Shown piece by piece: positions 26,833-36,180 of a stretch of DNA of 64,000 nt. Position 1 is the stretch's first letter, and every line of letters starts with the position of its first letter. Location: contig JBDWGM010000062.1 in NCBI GenBank assembly GCA_039975755.1, forward strand, positions 62,001 to 126,000. The letters are read 5' to 3'. The notes under the pieces are model-generated. The model was not told the origin of the DNA and searched no databases. It saw nothing but the letters and a program-made list of their open reading frames with translations. A program made the translations under genes and the position numbers. Origin of the DNA: JABSSA01 sp039975755 (GTDB taxonomy: Bacteria > Pseudomonadota > Alphaproteobacteria > Rhodobacterales > Rhodobacteraceae).

Positions 26833-27846
26833 TTGACTATCGCAAAAGTACCGACGTCCCCCGCCGAAGCTGCCAAACAAGTTCTATTGGAGTTTCCCGA
26901 CAACCGGCTGCTGATCGATCTTTGTGGACCTTACGACCAATATCTTGCGACGATTGAAACCGCTCTGAGCATCCAAATCGTGCGGCGCGGAAATGCGTTG
27001 GCGATATTGGGCGAAGAAGACACTGCCAATCGTGCGTCAGACGTTCTTAAAGCGCTGTATCTTCGGTTAGAAACTGGCAAAACGGTCGAACCTGCCGATG
27101 TAGACGCTGAATTGCGCATGGGCGGCGAAGTGATCGACACGGATGCGCGCGATGTCGATCAACTGGAAATGGATGTCGGCAAGCGTTTGGAAATCAAAAC
27201 CCGAAAAAAGCTGGTCGAGCCACGCACCGATGCACAAAAAGCGTATGTCCAAGCATTGTTCGACAATGAATTGGCCTTTGGTATTGGACCCGCTGGTACA
27301 GGGAAAACCTATCTTGCCGTTGCTGTTGGTGTGTCGATGTTTCTTGCCGGTCACGTCGACAAAATTATCCTGTCTCGCCCGGCTGTCGAAGCTGGGGAAA
27401 GATTGGGGTTTTTGCCGGGTGACATGAAAGAAAAAGTCGATCCTTACATGCAGCCTTTGTATGATGCTTTGAATGACTTCCTTCCGGGCAAACAGCTGGC
27501 AAAGTTGTTGGAAGAAAAACAAATCGAGATCGCGCCTCTGGCCTTTATGCGAGGTCGAACATTGGCGCGTGCATTTGTTGTTCTGGATGAAGCTCAGAAT
27601 GCCACTTCGATGCAGATGAAAATGTTCCTGACACGTCTGGGGCAGGGCAGTCGAATGGTTATAACCGGGGATCGAACACAAATCGATTTACCGCGTGGCG
27701 TCCAGTCTGGTCTGAAGGATGCTGAACGGATTTTGGAAGACATTCCGTCAATTAGCTTTAGCTATTTCACGGCCAAGGATGTTGTTCGGCATCCTTTGGT
27801 CGCCAGAATCATTCAGGCCTATGACGCGGACGAAGAAAATACATGA
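26833..27846 (+). CDS. phoH: PhoH-family ATPase
   Basis: A roughly 337-residue cytosolic ATPase. It has Walker A GPAGTGKTYLAVAVG, Walker B FVVLDEAQNATSMQ, and ITGDRTQIDLPRGVQ with the sensor region. YbeZ/PhoH proteins work with the rRNA endonuclease YbeY encoded next. I chose TTG 26833 as start because AGGAG lies 6 bases upstream; the in-frame start at 26794 has no good ribosome-binding site. ybeY begins 54 bases downstream. Confidence 0.93.
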   Translation: MTIAKVPTSPAEAAKQVLLEFPDNRLLIDLCGPYDQYLATIETALSIQIVRRGNALAILGEEDTANRASDVLKALYLRLETGKTVEPADVDAELRMGGEVIDTDARDVDQLEMDVGKRLEIKTRKKLVEPRTDAQKAYVQALFDNELAFGIGPAGTGKTYLAVAVGVSMFLAGHVDKIILSRPAVEAGERLGFLPGDMKEKVDPYMQPLYDALNDFLPGKQLAKLLEEKQIEIAPLAFMRGRTLARAFVVLDEAQNATSMQMKMFLTRLGQGSRMVITGDRTQIDLPRGVQSGLKDAERILEDIPSISFSYFTAKDVVRHPLVARIIQAYDADEENT

Positions 27847-27900
27847 TCACGGTGCGATTTTGCGGGTCTGCCATAGCGCTGCGCGAATTTTGGGCCTGAC

Positions 27901-28362
27901 ATGGACGGTCTTGATGTTGTCTTCGAAGATGCGCGTTGGAATGATGTGGACCTGACAGGATTGGCGTCGTCCGCGATTTCTGCAACGCTTGGTCATCTGG
28001 GCTTGCAAGCAAATGATCACGAGGTGGTCGTGCTGGCCTGCGATGATGCGAGGATTTCAGCCTTGAATTCCGAGTTCCGCGAAAAACCAACGCCAACAAA
28101 TGTGTTGTCTTGGCCGACAATCGAGTTGGACCCTGGTGAAGCGCCCGACGAAGAATTGGGCGATATTGCCATCGCTTTTGACACCTGCAAACAAGAATCC
28201 GAAGCACAATCCAAGACAATGACAGCGCATGTGACCCATCTTTTGGTGCACGCAACGCTTCATTTACTTGGATATGATCACATAAATGCAGCTGATGCGG
28301 ACCAAATGGAAAAAATTGAAGTCGAAATACTTGGCAAATTGGGTGTGGCTGACCCATATTGA
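27901..28362 (+). CDS. ybeY: rRNA maturation endonuclease YbeY
   Basis: A 153-residue zinc-dependent single-strand RNase involved in 16S rRNA 3' end maturation and ribosome quality control. The H3 zinc motif is HLLVHATLHLLGYDH, and TPTNVLSWPTIELDPGEA and GDIAIAFDTC are the other conserved segments. It sits between phoH and corC in the usual order, and its start at 27901 is 54 bases after phoH. Confidence 0.95.
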   Translation: MDGLDVVFEDARWNDVDLTGLASSAISATLGHLGLQANDHEVVVLACDDARISALNSEFREKPTPTNVLSWPTIELDPGEAPDEELGDIAIAFDTCKQESEAQSKTMTAHVTHLLVHATLHLLGYDHINAADADQMEKIEVEILGKLGVADPY

Positions 28363-28403
28363 ACTCGGGCCACGATTTCGGCTCTGTATTGTATGAAGGA
28401 TAG

Positions 28404-29291
28404 ATGGGCGATTCAGATTCTTCGTCTGGCGCAGCGCAGAGCGCGCAGTCAGAGACAGGCACCTTGACGGAGCCTTCGAGTAATAGCTTTTTGGCGCGCG
28501 TTTTTGGCGCGCTAAGCCCGGCAAACCCTGCCATCACTGAAACACCTGACCGTGAGCCTCGATTGAATGGGCACGGAATGGTGAATCTGCGGCGCTTGCG
28601 TGTCGAGGACGTTGCGATTCCAAAGGCGGAAATCACGGCTGTTCCTGATACGATAACGCTGGATGAATTGGTGGAGGTTTTCAAGAAAAGCGGCCTCACG
28701 CGGGTTCCTGTGTTTGAGGGGACATTGGATCAACCAGTGGGCTTTGCACATCTTAAGGACATCGCGTTGCAGCACGGGTTTACCAATGACGACGGCCCAT
28801 TCGACCTGACCGCGATGTTGCGACCGTTGCTGTTTGTTCCGCCGTCCATGGCGATTGGTGTTTTGTTGACAAAGATGCAAACGGAACGGCGCCATATGGC
28901 CTTGGTCATTGATGAATATGGCGGTGTCGATGGCTTGGTCACAATCGAAGATCTGATTGAACAGGTTATTGGCGAGATTGAAGATGAACACGACGCAGAA
29001 GAAGGCGATTTGTTCACCCGTGAGGAAACCGGATGCTATTTGGCTTTTGCGCGGACTCCCCTGGACGAATTTGAGGCAGAGATTGGCAAGAGCCTGACGC
29101 AGCATGAGAATGTCGATTCAGAAGAAATCGACACACTCGGAGGGCTCGTCTTTATGTTAGCCGGGCGTGTTCCGGCGCGAGGTGAAGTTATTCATCACCC
29201 CGAAGGGACAGATTTTGAGGTGATCGATGCCGATCCGCGCCGCATTAAGCGTCTTCGCGTGCGTATGGATGGCCGAACAGCAGCAGAGTGA
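28404..29291 (+). CDS. corC: Hemolysin/CorC-family CBS-domain protein
   Basis: A 295-residue soluble protein with a tandem CBS pair (about residues 70-200, including HLKDIALQHGF and VIDEYGGVDGLVTIEDLIEQ) and the C-terminal CorC/HlyC domain (REETGCYLAFARTPLDEFEA). It lacks the DUF21 membrane part of CNNM proteins. Family members influence magnesium/cobalt homeostasis or adenosine-nucleotide sensing. It precedes lnt in the conserved cluster, here with an EamA transporter in between. AAGGA supports the ATG at 28404. Confidence 0.92.
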   Translation: MGDSDSSSGAAQSAQSETGTLTEPSSNSFLARVFGALSPANPAITETPDREPRLNGHGMVNLRRLRVEDVAIPKAEITAVPDTITLDELVEVFKKSGLTRVPVFEGTLDQPVGFAHLKDIALQHGFTNDDGPFDLTAMLRPLLFVPPSMAIGVLLTKMQTERRHMALVIDEYGGVDGLVTIEDLIEQVIGEIEDEHDAEEGDLFTREETGCYLAFARTPLDEFEAEIGKSLTQHENVDSEEIDTLGGLVFMLAGRVPARGEVIHHPEGTDFEVIDADPRRIKRLRVRMDGRTAAE

Positions 29292-29316
29292 CCGATACCT
29301 GCCTTGATCACATTGA

Positions 29317-29340
29317 GCGCGCTGATGCGCGCATTTGATT
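29317..29340 (+). terminator. Hairpin after corC
   Basis: GCGCGC (29317-29322), TGAT loop and GCGCGC (29327-29332), then ATTTGATTTATT. A second perfect 7-bp hairpin, GCGAGGC with GCCTCGC, follows at 29362-29378. Together they probably end the corC transcript. Confidence 0.65.
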
Positions 29341-29450
29341 TATTGCGTTGCCACGCAGTTTGCGAGGCTTAGCCTCGCGCTCCGAGCACCTGGAAAAGGC
29401 GCGTTTCCATTCAATGGGGAATAGCGTGCAATGATAATTGGAAGCTGGCA

Positions 29451-30314
29451 ATGCATGACCATTCCAAAGGGCTGATCATTACGACATTGGGTGTGTTGTG
29501 TGTTGTACCGGATTCCTTGTTCGTGCGGTTGATCGAAACAGAGCCCATGACGATTGCATTTTGGCGTGGTCTGACGGCCGGCCTGATTGTTCTGGCCTTT
29601 GTCCTTGGAACGCAGGGCGTCAAGGCGTTCGCGCCTTTGCGTCGGACCGGATGGTCAGGTGCCATTTACGTATTGCTTATAGGATCGACGTCACCAGCGT
29701 TTGTTCTTGCTATCACGCAAACCAGCGTCGCAAATGTCGTGTTTATTTTCGCATCGATGCCAATGTTCGCCGCTATTTGGAGCAGGGTTCTGTTAAATGA
29801 ACCGGTTTCCAAACGGATTGCGGCAACGATGGGTGTTGTTTTGTGCGGCTTGGCCGTCATCGTGTATGGAGCAGGTGAAACAGAGCAGGCGTCTTGGAAA
29901 GGCGATATCTGGGCGCTGTATGTGGCCTGTGCGTATGCGGCTGCGTTGACGGCGGTGCGTCGAATGAAAGAAATCTCGATGGTGCCCGCGGTGTCGATTG
30001 CCTATCTGGGTGCCGCAACTGTAATTGCGTTGCTGTATCCACTGGCCGGTGCTTTTGTGGATCATTGGCCGTTATTTCTTGGTCACGGCATTTTCATCGG
30101 TTGTGCCACCTGTCTTTTAACATTGGGTCCGCGATATATCACGTCATCAGAAGTGTCGCTGTTGGTCCTTCTTGAATCCGTTTTGGCCCCGCTGTTGGTT
30201 TGGGCGGTCATTGGTGAACACCCCGGCCGCTATTCGCTTTTGGGTGGGCTCATTGTCATTGCGGCCTTGTTGGTGTCCAACATATGGGCGTTGCGACGCA
30301 CAAACGCGATATAG
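29451..30314 (+). CDS. DMT-superfamily (EamA) transporter
   Basis: A 287-residue inner-membrane protein with about ten transmembrane helices in two EamA repeats (FWRGLTAGLIVLAFVLG; later LLESVLAPLLVWAVIGE and GGLIVIAALLVSN, the classic second-repeat signature). It probably exports or imports a small metabolite; substrate unknown. It lies between corC and lnt, separated from both by more than 50 bases and by hairpins before it. Confidence 0.9.
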   Translation: MHDHSKGLIITTLGVLCVVPDSLFVRLIETEPMTIAFWRGLTAGLIVLAFVLGTQGVKAFAPLRRTGWSGAIYVLLIGSTSPAFVLAITQTSVANVVFIFASMPMFAAIWSRVLLNEPVSKRIAATMGVVLCGLAVIVYGAGETEQASWKGDIWALYVACAYAAALTAVRRMKEISMVPAVSIAYLGAATVIALLYPLAGAFVDHWPLFLGHGIFIGCATCLLTLGPRYITSSEVSLLVLLESVLAPLLVWAVIGEHPGRYSLLGGLIVIAALLVSNIWALRRTNAI

Positions 30315-30373
30315 TGACTTGACCAGAATGGTTGTCTTCACCATGCCTTCGTTGAACACGGATCAAGTGGGCC

Positions 30374-31858
30374 ATGACTGAAATTATTGTTGAAAAACAC
30401 GTAGCCACTGCGCCTCGAATGGCCTTGGCTGTATTGGGCGGAGCGCTTGGCGCTTTTGCACACGCACCGTTTGATTGGAGCATTCTTGTTCTGGTGCCTT
30501 TGCTCACCGGATTTTTCCTGGCGCAGCGAAATCAAAGCCGGGTTGGCGCTTTTTTCACTGGGTGGGCCATTGGCGTTGGGTATTTTGCCGTGACGTTGCG
30601 CTGGATCGTTGAACCTTTTCAGGTGGACGCAGCTGTTCATGGGTGGATGGCGCCCTTTGCTTTGTTCTTTCTTGCTGCGGGATTAGCGCTTTTTTGGGGG
30701 CTGGCTTTTTTGTTGGCCTTTCGACGCGGTGCGATTGCGTTGGCTGTGTTTTGGACATTGGTTGAATTGGGGCGTGCCTATGTATTTACAGGGTTTCCAT
30801 GGGGTAATTTTGCGCAAGCTTTGCTTGATACTCCATTCCAATCGCTTCTGTCGACTATCGGCCCACAGGGATTGACGTTGGCATTACTTTTATTTGTGGC
30901 ACTGTTGTTCGGAGGGTGGGCGCGGGCCTGTTTGGGTATCGGGCTTTGCTTTGGCTTGGGTGCGACGCTGTATCTTGCCCCAAAAATGCCACTTCAAATG
31001 ACGGACAAGACAATACGTATTGTTCAGCCCAATGCACCACAGCACGAAAAGTGGCACCCTGAGAAAGGTCCGGAATTTGTACGACGCCAACTGAGTTATA
31101 CAGAAGCGCCGGGACAAGTTGATCTGGTGTTATGGCCAGAAACGGCGATCCCTTATTTGTTTTCAAATGCTGAGATCATATTCGAATTTGCCGCTCAATC
31201 TGCAGATGGCGCACCAGTTGTCATGGGCGTTCAGCGCGATGACGATCAGGGGCGTTATTTTAACTCTGCGGTCTTGTTGGATGAGGTCGGCGCGGTTCGT
31301 CAGATTTACGACAAGCACCATTTGGTGCCATTTGGCGAATACATGCCCTTTCCGGAACTGTTTCGGAGTTTGGGGATTGCTGCCATCGCTGAACGGTCGG
31401 ACGGTGGGTATACGCCTGGACCGGGACCAGAACTGATGGAATTGGGCGATTTGGGGTCGGCGTTGCCGCTAATCTGCTACGAAGCAGTGTTCCCACAGGA
31501 TTTGCGCGGTACGAGCCGCCCTGATTTTCTGATGCAATTGACGAATGATGCTTGGTTCGGGGTGGATGCTGGGCCGGAGCAACATCTGGCCCAAGCAAGA
31601 ATGCGATCGATTGAACAAGGTTTGCCAATGGCACGGGCCGCGAACACCGGAATATCCGCGATGATCGGTCCCTATGGACGCGTATTGGACAGTCTGCCAT
31701 TGGGCGAAGCAGGATTTGTTGATGCGGTGTTGCCGATGCCGTTGCCTGCCACGATATACAGTCGGACAGGGGATGCACCAGCAAATGCAGTGATCATTTT
31801 GATGTCAGGTCTAATCCTGTTGCGTCATATGCGCACTAAGCGTCGCGAAGGCGATTGA
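30374..31858 (+). CDS. lnt: Apolipoprotein N-acyltransferase
   Basis: Adds the third acyl chain to the N-terminal Cys of lipoproteins in the inner membrane. The 494-residue protein has about six N-terminal helices and a periplasmic nitrilase-like domain with the catalytic triad: Glu in LVLWPETAIPY, Lys in YDKHHLVPFGEYMPF and Cys in PLICYEAVFPQD. The C-terminal end returns to the membrane (NAVIILMSGLILLRH). It immediately precedes the riboswitch-controlled metK. Confidence 0.96.
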   Translation: MTEIIVEKHVATAPRMALAVLGGALGAFAHAPFDWSILVLVPLLTGFFLAQRNQSRVGAFFTGWAIGVGYFAVTLRWIVEPFQVDAAVHGWMAPFALFFLAAGLALFWGLAFLLAFRRGAIALAVFWTLVELGRAYVFTGFPWGNFAQALLDTPFQSLLSTIGPQGLTLALLLFVALLFGGWARACLGIGLCFGLGATLYLAPKMPLQMTDKTIRIVQPNAPQHEKWHPEKGPEFVRRQLSYTEAPGQVDLVLWPETAIPYLFSNAEIIFEFAAQSADGAPVVMGVQRDDDQGRYFNSAVLLDEVGAVRQIYDKHHLVPFGEYMPFPELFRSLGIAAIAERSDGGYTPGPGPELMELGDLGSALPLICYEAVFPQDLRGTSRPDFLMQLTNDAWFGVDAGPEQHLAQARMRSIEQGLPMARAANTGISAMIGPYGRVLDSLPLGEAGFVDAVLPMPLPATIYSRTGDAPANAVIILMSGLILLRHMRTKRREGD

Positions 31859-31890
31859 CCACGCAGCGTTAGACGCCTAGTGACATCGTG

Positions 31891-31940
31891 ATCTGCCACA
31901 ACGGCTTCCTGGCGTGGCGGCGTAACATTCAATGGAGCAT
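31891..31940 (+). promoter_or_regulatory. SAM/SAH riboswitch upstream of metK
   Basis: The leader contains CACAACGGCTTCCTGGCGTG (31898-31917), which matches the conserved SAM/SAH-riboswitch core, with a GCCAC/GTGGC stem at 31895-31899 and 31914-31918. The second conserved block ATTCAATGGAGCA (31927-31939) forms the pseudoknot strand and contains the Shine-Dalgarno GGAG at 31934-31937, 5 bases before the metK ATG. Ligand binding would therefore mask the ribosome-binding site. This class is known from Rhodobacterales, always upstream of metK, and identifies the lineage. Confidence 0.92.
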
Positions 31941-31942
31941 TT

Positions 31943-33124
31943 ATGTCCCGAAAAAATTATACCTTCACTTCGGAATCTGTCTCCGAGGGCCATCCGGATA
32001 AAGTTTGTGATCGTATTTCGGACGCAATCCTCGATGCGTTCCTTGCGGAAGAGCCCGAAGCGCGCGTTGCTTGTGAAACCTTTGCAACGACCAACCGTGT
32101 CGTCATTGGTGGTGAGGTTGGCTTGTCTGATCAAGACAAACTGCGGGATCATATGGGGCGTGTTGAACAAATCGCGCGCGATTGCATCAAAGACATTGGT
32201 TACACGCAGGAAAAGTTCCATTGGGAAACCTGCGAAATCACGAACCTTCTGCATGAACAATCGGCACATATCGCACAAGGCGTTGACGCCTCTGGTAACA
32301 AAGATGAGGGGGCCGGCGATCAAGGCATCATGTTTGGCTATGCCACAGATGAAACGCCTGATCTTATGCCAGCGCCTATCCAGTATGCGCATGCTATTTT
32401 GCGCCGTTTGGCCGAAGCTCGCAAATCTGGAGAAGCAGCGATGCTTGGGCCGGATGCGAAATCACAGCTGTCTGTTCAATATCGAGACGGGAAACCGGTT
32501 GGTATCAGCTCTTTGGTTCTGTCGACACAGCATTTGGACGAAAGCCTGACATCCAATCAAATCCGCGAAATCGTCGCGCCTTACATCACAGAGGTACTGC
32601 CCGAAGGATGGTTGACCGACGAAACTGAATGGCACGTCAATCCAACGGGTAAATTTGTCATTGGCGGCCCTGATGGTGATGCCGGTCTGACGGGCCGTAA
32701 AATAATTGTGGATACATATGGTGGCGCTGCCCCTCATGGTGGCGGTGCGTTTTCGGGAAAAGACCCAACTAAGGTTGATCGTTCCGCAGCCTACGCGGCC
32801 CGGTATTTGGCCAAGAATGTTGTTGCGGCAGGATTGGCAAAACGCTGCACAATTCAGCTGAGCTATGCGATTGGCGTATCCAAACCATTGTCGATCTATG
32901 CGGACACATTTGGATCAGGTCAGGTGCCTGACGCAGCGATTGAAAAAGCCGTATCCGAAGCCATGAGTTTGACCCCACGTGGCATTCGCGAACATCTGGG
33001 GATGAACAAACCCATTTACGCACGCACGGCGGCCTATGGGCATTTCGGCCGTTCTCCTAGTGCGGATGGCGGATTTAGCTGGGAACGCACCGATTTGGTG
33101 GACGCGATCAAAGCCGCAATTTAA
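31943..33124 (+). CDS. metK: S-adenosylmethionine synthetase
   Basis: Makes SAM from methionine and ATP. The 393-residue protein has SEGHPDKVCDRISDAILD, GAGDQGIMFGYATDETPDLM, and GGGAFSGKDPTKVDRSAAYA, the methionine/ATP/potassium site motifs. Its Shine-Dalgarno lies inside a SAM/SAH riboswitch, giving feedback translational control. A strong terminator follows 26 bases after the stop. Confidence 0.98.
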   Translation: MSRKNYTFTSESVSEGHPDKVCDRISDAILDAFLAEEPEARVACETFATTNRVVIGGEVGLSDQDKLRDHMGRVEQIARDCIKDIGYTQEKFHWETCEITNLLHEQSAHIAQGVDASGNKDEGAGDQGIMFGYATDETPDLMPAPIQYAHAILRRLAEARKSGEAAMLGPDAKSQLSVQYRDGKPVGISSLVLSTQHLDESLTSNQIREIVAPYITEVLPEGWLTDETEWHVNPTGKFVIGGPDGDAGLTGRKIIVDTYGGAAPHGGGAFSGKDPTKVDRSAAYAARYLAKNVVAAGLAKRCTIQLSYAIGVSKPLSIYADTFGSGQVPDAAIEKAVSEAMSLTPRGIREHLGMNKPIYARTAAYGHFGRSPSADGGFSWERTDLVDAIKAAI

Positions 33125-33150
33125 GCTTTGTTCCGAGTTTGTTTTTCCAA

Positions 33151-33177
33151 AAGGCGGGTTCTTGACCCGCCTTTTTT
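33151..33177 (+). terminator. Rho-independent terminator of metK
   Basis: AAGGCGGGT and ACCCGCCTT form a 9-bp stem around a 5-base loop, followed by a T run that overlaps the stem end. Confidence 0.9.
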
Positions 33178-33181
33178 GCGA

Positions 33182-33304
33182 CTATCCGATCAGGGTGACT
33201 TCATTTTGACCAGCAGCTCTGAGCATTAAGTGGATATCGGCTAATTCGGGATCGTTGACCCAAGCCATCGCGGCCTCTCCGTCTGGAAAGCCAAGAAGGA
33301 CCTG
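33182..33304 (-). pseudogene. C-terminal remnant of a DUF1330-like protein
   Basis: On the minus strand the frame ending at 33182 encodes QVLLGFPDGEAAMAWVNDP followed by ELADIHLMLRAAGQNEVTLI, the typical end of a DUF1330 protein. Further upstream the same frame no longer looks like the family and runs antisense through the trmB start, so the N-terminal half is gone. No start or ribosome-binding site is seen. The remnant may be unexpressed. The call is by pattern only. Confidence 0.45.
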
Positions 33305-33385
33305 ATGCGCTATGAGGTGCAGGAAGACCGTTATTGTAAAATCGAACCGTTGCGCATTTGTCGATGTGGCTCTACATCGCGCGGC

Positions 33386-34090
33386 ATGACAGATACAACA
33401 CAACGCCCCCATCGCAACTTTTATGGCCGGATCAAAGGCAAGACTCTCAAGCAATCATATCGCGCCTATCTTAGCGAAGACCTTGCAGCCCTTAGTCCCG
33501 GTAAAGTCGAGTGGGATCAAAACCCGGAACGGACTCCGTTGGACCTGAAATCCCTTTTCGGCGGGCGTGATGTCTGGCTAGAGGTTGGGTTTGGCGGGGG
33601 TGAGCATCTTGTGCACCAAGCAGCCTTGAACCCGGATGCGGGGATCATTGGTGCAGAACCTTATATCAACGGTGTCGCAATGTTGTTGGGGAGAATCCGA
33701 CGGGCAAATGTTGATAATTTAAAGGTACATCCGGGCGATGTCCGTGATTTGTTTGACGTCTTACCCGATGCATCGATTTCAAAGGCGTTTCTTTTATACC
33801 CGGACCCATGGCCCAAAACACGGCATCATCGCCGCCGCTTTGTGACCGAAGAACATCTTGTTCCTTTGGCGCGTGTTCTAAAGCCTGGGACGGAATTCCG
33901 CGTGGCCACAGACATCGAAGACTATGTGCGTCAAACATGTGAAGAAGTGCCGCGCTTTGGGTTTGAATTGTGTGATGACAATCCTGAAAGTTGGGGCACT
34001 GCTTGGGATGATTGGATTTCCACGCGATATGAGGAAAAAGCCCTGCGTGAAGGGCGCACCCCCCATTATTTAACGTTCCGGCGCGTTTGA
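33386..34090 (+). CDS. trmB: tRNA (guanine-N7-)-methyltransferase
   Basis: Methylates G46 of tRNAs with SAM. The roughly 234-residue protein has the SAM motif LEVGFGGGEHLVHQA, the NxxVGVEp-like IIGAEPYINGVAML, and FLLYPDPWPKTRHHRRRFV, the signature with the catalytic Asp and tRNA-contact basic residues. ATG 33386 gives the normal length; the open frame further upstream to 33305 is not conserved-looking. Divergence from the preceding metK is plausible because of the terminator between them. Confidence 0.95.
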   Translation: MTDTTQRPHRNFYGRIKGKTLKQSYRAYLSEDLAALSPGKVEWDQNPERTPLDLKSLFGGRDVWLEVGFGGGEHLVHQAALNPDAGIIGAEPYINGVAMLLGRIRRANVDNLKVHPGDVRDLFDVLPDASISKAFLLYPDPWPKTRHHRRRFVTEEHLVPLARVLKPGTEFRVATDIEDYVRQTCEEVPRFGFELCDDNPESWGTAWDDWISTRYEEKALREGRTPHYLTFRRV

Positions 34091-34094
34091 CAGT

Positions 34095-34706
34095 TTAAAG
34101 GGTCAATTCGACAAGCTCTATCGCTTTGGCAATCGCGGCTTCGACGGGCATATCTGATGTGTCTAAAATATGGGCTTTGGATGATGGTTTCAAAGGCGCG
34201 GCCGCACGATCTGTGTCACGTGCATCCCGCGCTTTGACATCGGCAAGAACGTCTTGCAATTTTGTGTCGATGTTTTTGTCGGCAAGCTCTTTGTGTCGTC
34301 GTTCGGCGCGCACCTCAGCACTGGCAGTGACGAACAATTGCACCTCGGCTTGTGGACATATGACTGTGCCGATATCGCGACCATCCAACACGGCGCCCCC
34401 CGCACGTCGCGCAAAGGCGCGTTGAAAATCTAGCAATGCGGCTCGAACCTCTGGAATGACAGCAACCTGAGATGCTGCTTGCGCAACCTCGAGGGTTCGC
34501 AGGGCAGGGTCCTCTAATGCCTCGCGCTTGACGGCCTGAGCGGCTTGGATGGCTGGAACTCCGCGCAGTGTCGCGGCGCCAACAACGCGATAAAGCAAGC
34601 CCGTATCGAGATGCGCAAACCCAAATTGCTTTGCAATGGCACGGCCTATCGTGCCTTTGCCCGCCGCCGCAGGTCCATCTATCGCAACTGTGAATGGCTC
34701 GGTCAT
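34095..34706 (-). CDS. cmk: Cytidylate kinase
   Basis: Phosphorylates CMP and dCMP. The roughly 203-residue protein has the P-loop IDGPAAAGKGTIG, the conserved LDTGLLYR and DGRDIGTVICP. ATG 34706 overlaps the aroA stop as ATGA, so it is coupled behind aroA. It ends 4 bases from the convergent trmB stop. In E. coli and many proteobacteria aroA-cmk are followed directly by rpsA-ihfB; here that pair lies 4 kb away in the other direction. Confidence 0.96.
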   Translation of the reverse strand: MTEPFTVAIDGPAAAGKGTIGRAIAKQFGFAHLDTGLLYRVVGAATLRGVPAIQAAQAVKREALEDPALRTLEVAQAASQVAVIPEVRAALLDFQRAFARRAGGAVLDGRDIGTVICPQAEVQLFVTASAEVRAERRHKELADKNIDTKLQDVLADVKARDARDTDRAAAPLKPSSKAHILDTSDMPVEAAIAKAIELVELTL

Positions 34707-36049
34707 AGTCGTTGGATATGTGCGCCCATATCGCCCATCAAAGTTTCGAAAATAGGGAAGGATGTCGCGATTGGTCCGCCGTCGTCCAGCGTAACCGGCT
34801 GTTGCGAGGCCATGCCCATGACAAGGAACGACATGGCAATCCGGTGGTCCAGATGAGTCGCCGCGGTCATGCCGCCGCGCACATTGCCATGACCAAGCCC
34901 CTGTACGGTCCACCAATCCGGGCCGTCGTCGACTGTCACGCCAGCGGCACGCAAACCATCGGCCATCGCGGCGATCCGGTCGCTTTCTTTGACGCGCAGC
35001 TCTTTGACGCCCGGCATATGAGTTTCCCCTTTCGCAAAAGCGGCGACCACCGAAAGCACTGGATATTCATCAATCATACTTGCGGCGCGATTTGCGGGGA
35101 CTTCAATTCCCACCAAATCAGGCGAGAACTTTGCGCGCAAATCAGCGACTGGTTCACCCCCTTCTTCACGTTCATTTTCAAACGTCAGATCTGCGCCCAT
35201 GTCACGCAACGTGAAATAAAGACCAGCGCGTGTCGGGTTCAATCCAATATTGGGAACCAAAACATCTGATCCCGGCACGATCAAAGCCGCACACACAGGA
35301 AACGCAGCAGAAGACGGATCGCGTGGCACATCAATATGCTGTGGCTTTAGCTCTGGTTGACCTTTCAGGGTGATGACACGCCCTTCGTTTGTTTCTTCGG
35401 TCGTGATTTCAGCGCCAAAGCCTGCAAACATGCGTTCGGTATGATCGCGTGTTGCTTCTTTTTCGATCACTACGGTTTGCCCCGGTGCGTTCAGTCCAGC
35501 AAATAAAACGGCGGATTTCACCTGCGCGGACGGGACCGGCACGGTATAGTTGACGGGCACAGGATCGTCCGCACCAATCAAAGTCATCGGCAATCGACCC
35601 TCGGAACGGCCCACGGTTTGACACCCGAACAATGCGAGCGGATCAGTGACGCGTGCCATGGGGCGTTTATTCAAAGACGCATCCCCCGTAAAGGTGGCTG
35701 TAATTGGCGATGTTGACATGGCGCCCATGATCAATCGCACACCCGTACCCGAATTTCCGCAATCGATCACCTGATCCGGTTCTGCAAAACCACCAACGCC
35801 GACACCGTTTACATGCCATGTCCCATCATCATCGCGTTCTACCTTTGCACCAAACGCCTGCATGGCCTTAGCTGTATCAAGAACATCCTGGCCTTCCAAA
35901 AGCCCTTTGATTGTTGTTTCGCCAACACTCAACGCCCCAAGGATCAGGGACCGGTGCGAGATTGATTTATCCCCTGGCACATGTGCGGTGCCTTGCAATG
36001 GGCCGCTGGCCGTGGATTGCATTTGAATTGGATCGCCGTGGCTCGACAT
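34703..36049 (-). CDS. aroA: 3-phosphoshikimate 1-carboxyvinyltransferase (EPSP synthase)
   Basis: The sixth shikimate-pathway enzyme. The roughly 448-residue protein has VPGDKSISHRSLILG, CGNSGTGVRLIMGAMS, LRVKESDRIAAMADGLRAAG and HLDHRIAMSFLVMG. The NSGTGVRL and the Ala-rich GAMS surround resemble the class II (Agrobacterium CP4-like) glyphosate-insensitive group rather than the E. coli class I type, which is an inference from pattern. ATG 36049 fits the MSSHGDP start; an in-frame start at 36079 would add 10 residues. It is coupled to cmk. Confidence 0.96.
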   Translation of the reverse strand: MSSHGDPIQMQSTASGPLQGTAHVPGDKSISHRSLILGALSVGETTIKGLLEGQDVLDTAKAMQAFGAKVERDDDGTWHVNGVGVGGFAEPDQVIDCGNSGTGVRLIMGAMSTSPITATFTGDASLNKRPMARVTDPLALFGCQTVGRSEGRLPMTLIGADDPVPVNYTVPVPSAQVKSAVLFAGLNAPGQTVVIEKEATRDHTERMFAGFGAEITTEETNEGRVITLKGQPELKPQHIDVPRDPSSAAFPVCAALIVPGSDVLVPNIGLNPTRAGLYFTLRDMGADLTFENEREEGGEPVADLRAKFSPDLVGIEVPANRAASMIDEYPVLSVVAAFAKGETHMPGVKELRVKESDRIAAMADGLRAAGVTVDDGPDWWTVQGLGHGNVRGGMTAATHLDHRIAMSFLVMGMASQQPVTLDDGGPIATSFPIFETLMGDMGAHIQRL

Positions 36050-36180
36050 GTTCAGCCTCTTATCAGTTTGACGCAGCACTACCCCGCGCGAGGCAAATCG
36101 TCCAGACGTTCACCAAACGTTGCTTGGACGAATGGACTGGAACAGCATAGGGTCAAGACGTAGGAAAAAGGAAAACAAAC

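Noticed and set aside
27809..28699. Long minus-strand frame of 296 codons antisense to ybeY and corC
   Set aside because: It runs opposite two clear genes, has low-complexity basic composition and no ribosome-binding site, so it is a shadow.
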